A stretch of 64,000 nt of DNA, taken from Microbacterium marinilacus. GTDB taxonomy: Bacteria; Actinomycetota; Actinomycetes; Actinomycetales; Microbacteriaceae. The position numbers and the translations under genes were made by a program. The first letter of the stretch is position 1, and each line of letters opens with the position of its first letter. Below, one piece after another: positions 63,141-64,000 of this stretch. The notes under the pieces were generated by a model, which saw nothing but the letters and a program-made list of their open reading frames with translations, ran no database searches and was not told the origin of the DNA. Where the stretch lies: contig NZ_JAIJZW010000012.1 of NCBI RefSeq assembly GCF_019753765.1, positions 29,913 through 93,912 on the forward strand. Direction: 5' to 3'.

Positions 63141-63827
63141 ATGCCAGGCAACCGCAACCGCTTCACGGGATCGGGCGCCGCGGCGGCGTCGGCGCTGCTC
63201 ACGGCGGCGCTGCTCGCCGGATGCGCGCCGTCCGCCGAACCGGTCGAGACGAGCTCGGCGCCCGCGCAGGACGCCCCGACGCCGACCGAGACGACCCCCG
63301 CGCCCACCGGCACGTCCGCCCCGCCGGTGCAGGAGGACGTCGCCGATCCGTCCACGTGGCAGATCGAGGACGGCGAGATCGGCCCGCTGGAGATCGGCGA
63401 GGACTTCGACGAGACGCTGGCGGAGCTGTCTGCCGGGGACTGGACGAACGACGAGGCCTGCGGCTGGACCGCGTACTGGAACGCGCCCGACGGGGCGTTC
63501 ACCGTGTGGTTCGCCCGAGACGAGCAGACCGATCCCGGGCCGATCGAGACCATCGCGGTGGAGTGGGGGCCGGACGCCCCGACGGGCGTCGGCCCGCGCA
63601 CCGAGGACGGCGACGTCGGGCTGGGGTCGACGCGCGACGAGGTGCGGGCCGTGTACCCGCAGGCCGAGGAGCTCTCCTCCGGCATGGACGGGCGCGTGTT
63701 CCTCTGGGTGTCCGACGACGACCCGGAGGACGGCGCGCTGTTCTTCGAGTATCTGGAGGGTCAGGACGCGGCGCAGTCCGTCGTGCTCACCCGCGAGGAC
63801 GAGCCGCCCTACGAGGTCTGCGCCTGA
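63141..63827 (+). CDS. Putative lipoprotein of unknown function
   Basis: 228 residues. A lipoprotein signal with lipobox LLAGC (Cys near residue 28) is followed by a Thr/Pro/Ala-rich linker (about 30-65) and a compact acidic domain with two Trp-rich parts (GDWTNDEACGWTAYWN and DGRVFLWVSDDD). The part VGLGSTRDEVRAVYPQAEEL resembles repeats seen in other actinobacterial exported proteins. I do not recognise a named family. GGAGAGG lies before the ATG, and TAGCCT about 30 bases upstream may be its -10 box. Confidence 0.78.
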   Translation: MPGNRNRFTGSGAAAASALLTAALLAGCAPSAEPVETSSAPAQDAPTPTETTPAPTGTSAPPVQEDVADPSTWQIEDGEIGPLEIGEDFDETLAELSAGDWTNDEACGWTAYWNAPDGAFTVWFARDEQTDPGPIETIAVEWGPDAPTGVGPRTEDGDVGLGSTRDEVRAVYPQAEELSSGMDGRVFLWVSDDDPEDGALFFEYLEGQDAAQSVVLTREDEPPYEVCA

Positions 63828-63868
63828 CGGCAGCCCGGCCGCACGGCCGTGACAGGGGAGGGGCGTCG

Positions 63869-64000
63869 CTAGATGTAGTGCCCAGCCAGGTTGTTTGAAA
63901 TGCGGCTGATGGGTGGGAGCTTTCCGATGGCGGTGTGGGGTCTGTGGTGATTGTAGAAGTGCAGCCAGGCCGGGAGAGCTGCTCGCCGAGCTGACTCGGA
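63869..64000 (-). mobile_element. IS481-type transposase, C-terminal end (runs off the window)
   Basis: On the minus strand the last 43 codons read ...ALPAWLHFYNHHRPHTAIGK, then LPPISRISNNLAGHYI and a TAG stop (63869-63871). FYNHHRPHTAIG is the C-terminal end of the integrase-core DDE domain in IS481-family transposases. The catalytic residues lie outside the window. The element's end must fall in the 41 bp between this stop and the lipoprotein stop, but I could not define a terminal inverted repeat with only one end visible. The local base composition is less GC-rich than its neighbours, which fits acquired DNA. Confidence 0.85.

Overview
The window is a compact, very GC-rich actinobacterial chromosome segment. 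I recognise the family Microbacteriaceae, most likely Microbacterium or a close relative, from the combination of an atp operon preceded by prmC, a Sua5-type gene and a WecA-type transferase; the dxr / site-2 protease / ispG / proS / nusA-ylxR-infB-rbfA backbone; and very short gaps. No gap between genes exceeds about 225 bp. I see no tRNA, rRNA, CRISPR array, prophage or replication origin. The only mobile DNA is the 3' end of an IS481-type transposase at the right edge. The organism assignment is inferred from gene content, not from a marker-gene comparison.

Layout. 1-6.8 kb: a surface-polysaccharide block with four glycosyltransferases (one a GT4-GT2 fusion) on the plus strand, facing a low-molecular-weight tyrosine phosphatase and a Wzz/BY-kinase on the minus strand. 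6.8-9.9 kb: an amidase and a cysK-cysE cysteine operon. 10-21.2 kb: prmC, Sua5-type gene, wecA-like gene, atpI-like gene, then atpBEFHAGDC and yaaA, all on the plus strand. 21.3-31.5 kb: accessory and housekeeping genes, including a DUF5684 membrane protein, a MarR/quinone-oxidoreductase divergon with two visible operators, an aldo/keto reductase, a PP2C phosphatase beside an orphan EccC/FtsK-like ATPase, an asparaginase, an OsmC protein and an acyltransferase. 31.6-42.8 kb: an FKBP lipoprotein, dxr, a minus-strand block (MurE-like ligase, YcnI copper protein, His-rich membrane protein), the M50 protease, a DMT transporter, a fused anthranilate synthase with a complete Trp attenuator, and ispG. 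42.8-50.9 kb: a SIMPL protein, an LLM oxidoreductase, an RNB nuclease, an ECF41 sigma factor with its carboxymuconolactone-decarboxylase partner, and an ABC exporter / two-component operon. 51-63.1 kb: proS, an esterase, a large secreted nuclease with chitin-binding modules, nusA-ylxR-infB-rbfA and mutY. The right edge holds a lipoprotein gene and the IS481 fragment.

Regulation that can be read directly: a TrpWW leader peptide with terminator and antiterminator arms upstream of trpEG; an ECF41-type -35/-10 pair upstream of the decarboxylase-sigma operon; two 18-bp inverted repeats in the MarR divergon; and hairpins in the nusA leader and at the infB ribosome binding site. About seventeen genes carry a TAnnnT-like -10 box only 6-9 nt before the start codon, which implies widespread leaderless mRNAs and helps to fix starts. 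Three places carry a pair of hairpins with 18-bp palindromic cores 31-32 bp apart, directly after a stop codon. These form the least explained sequence pattern in the window.

No complete novel defence or secretion system is visible. The best candidates for further work are the paired-hairpin element, the orphan EccC-like ATPase with PP2C phosphatase, and the MurE paralogue with an altered specificity motif.
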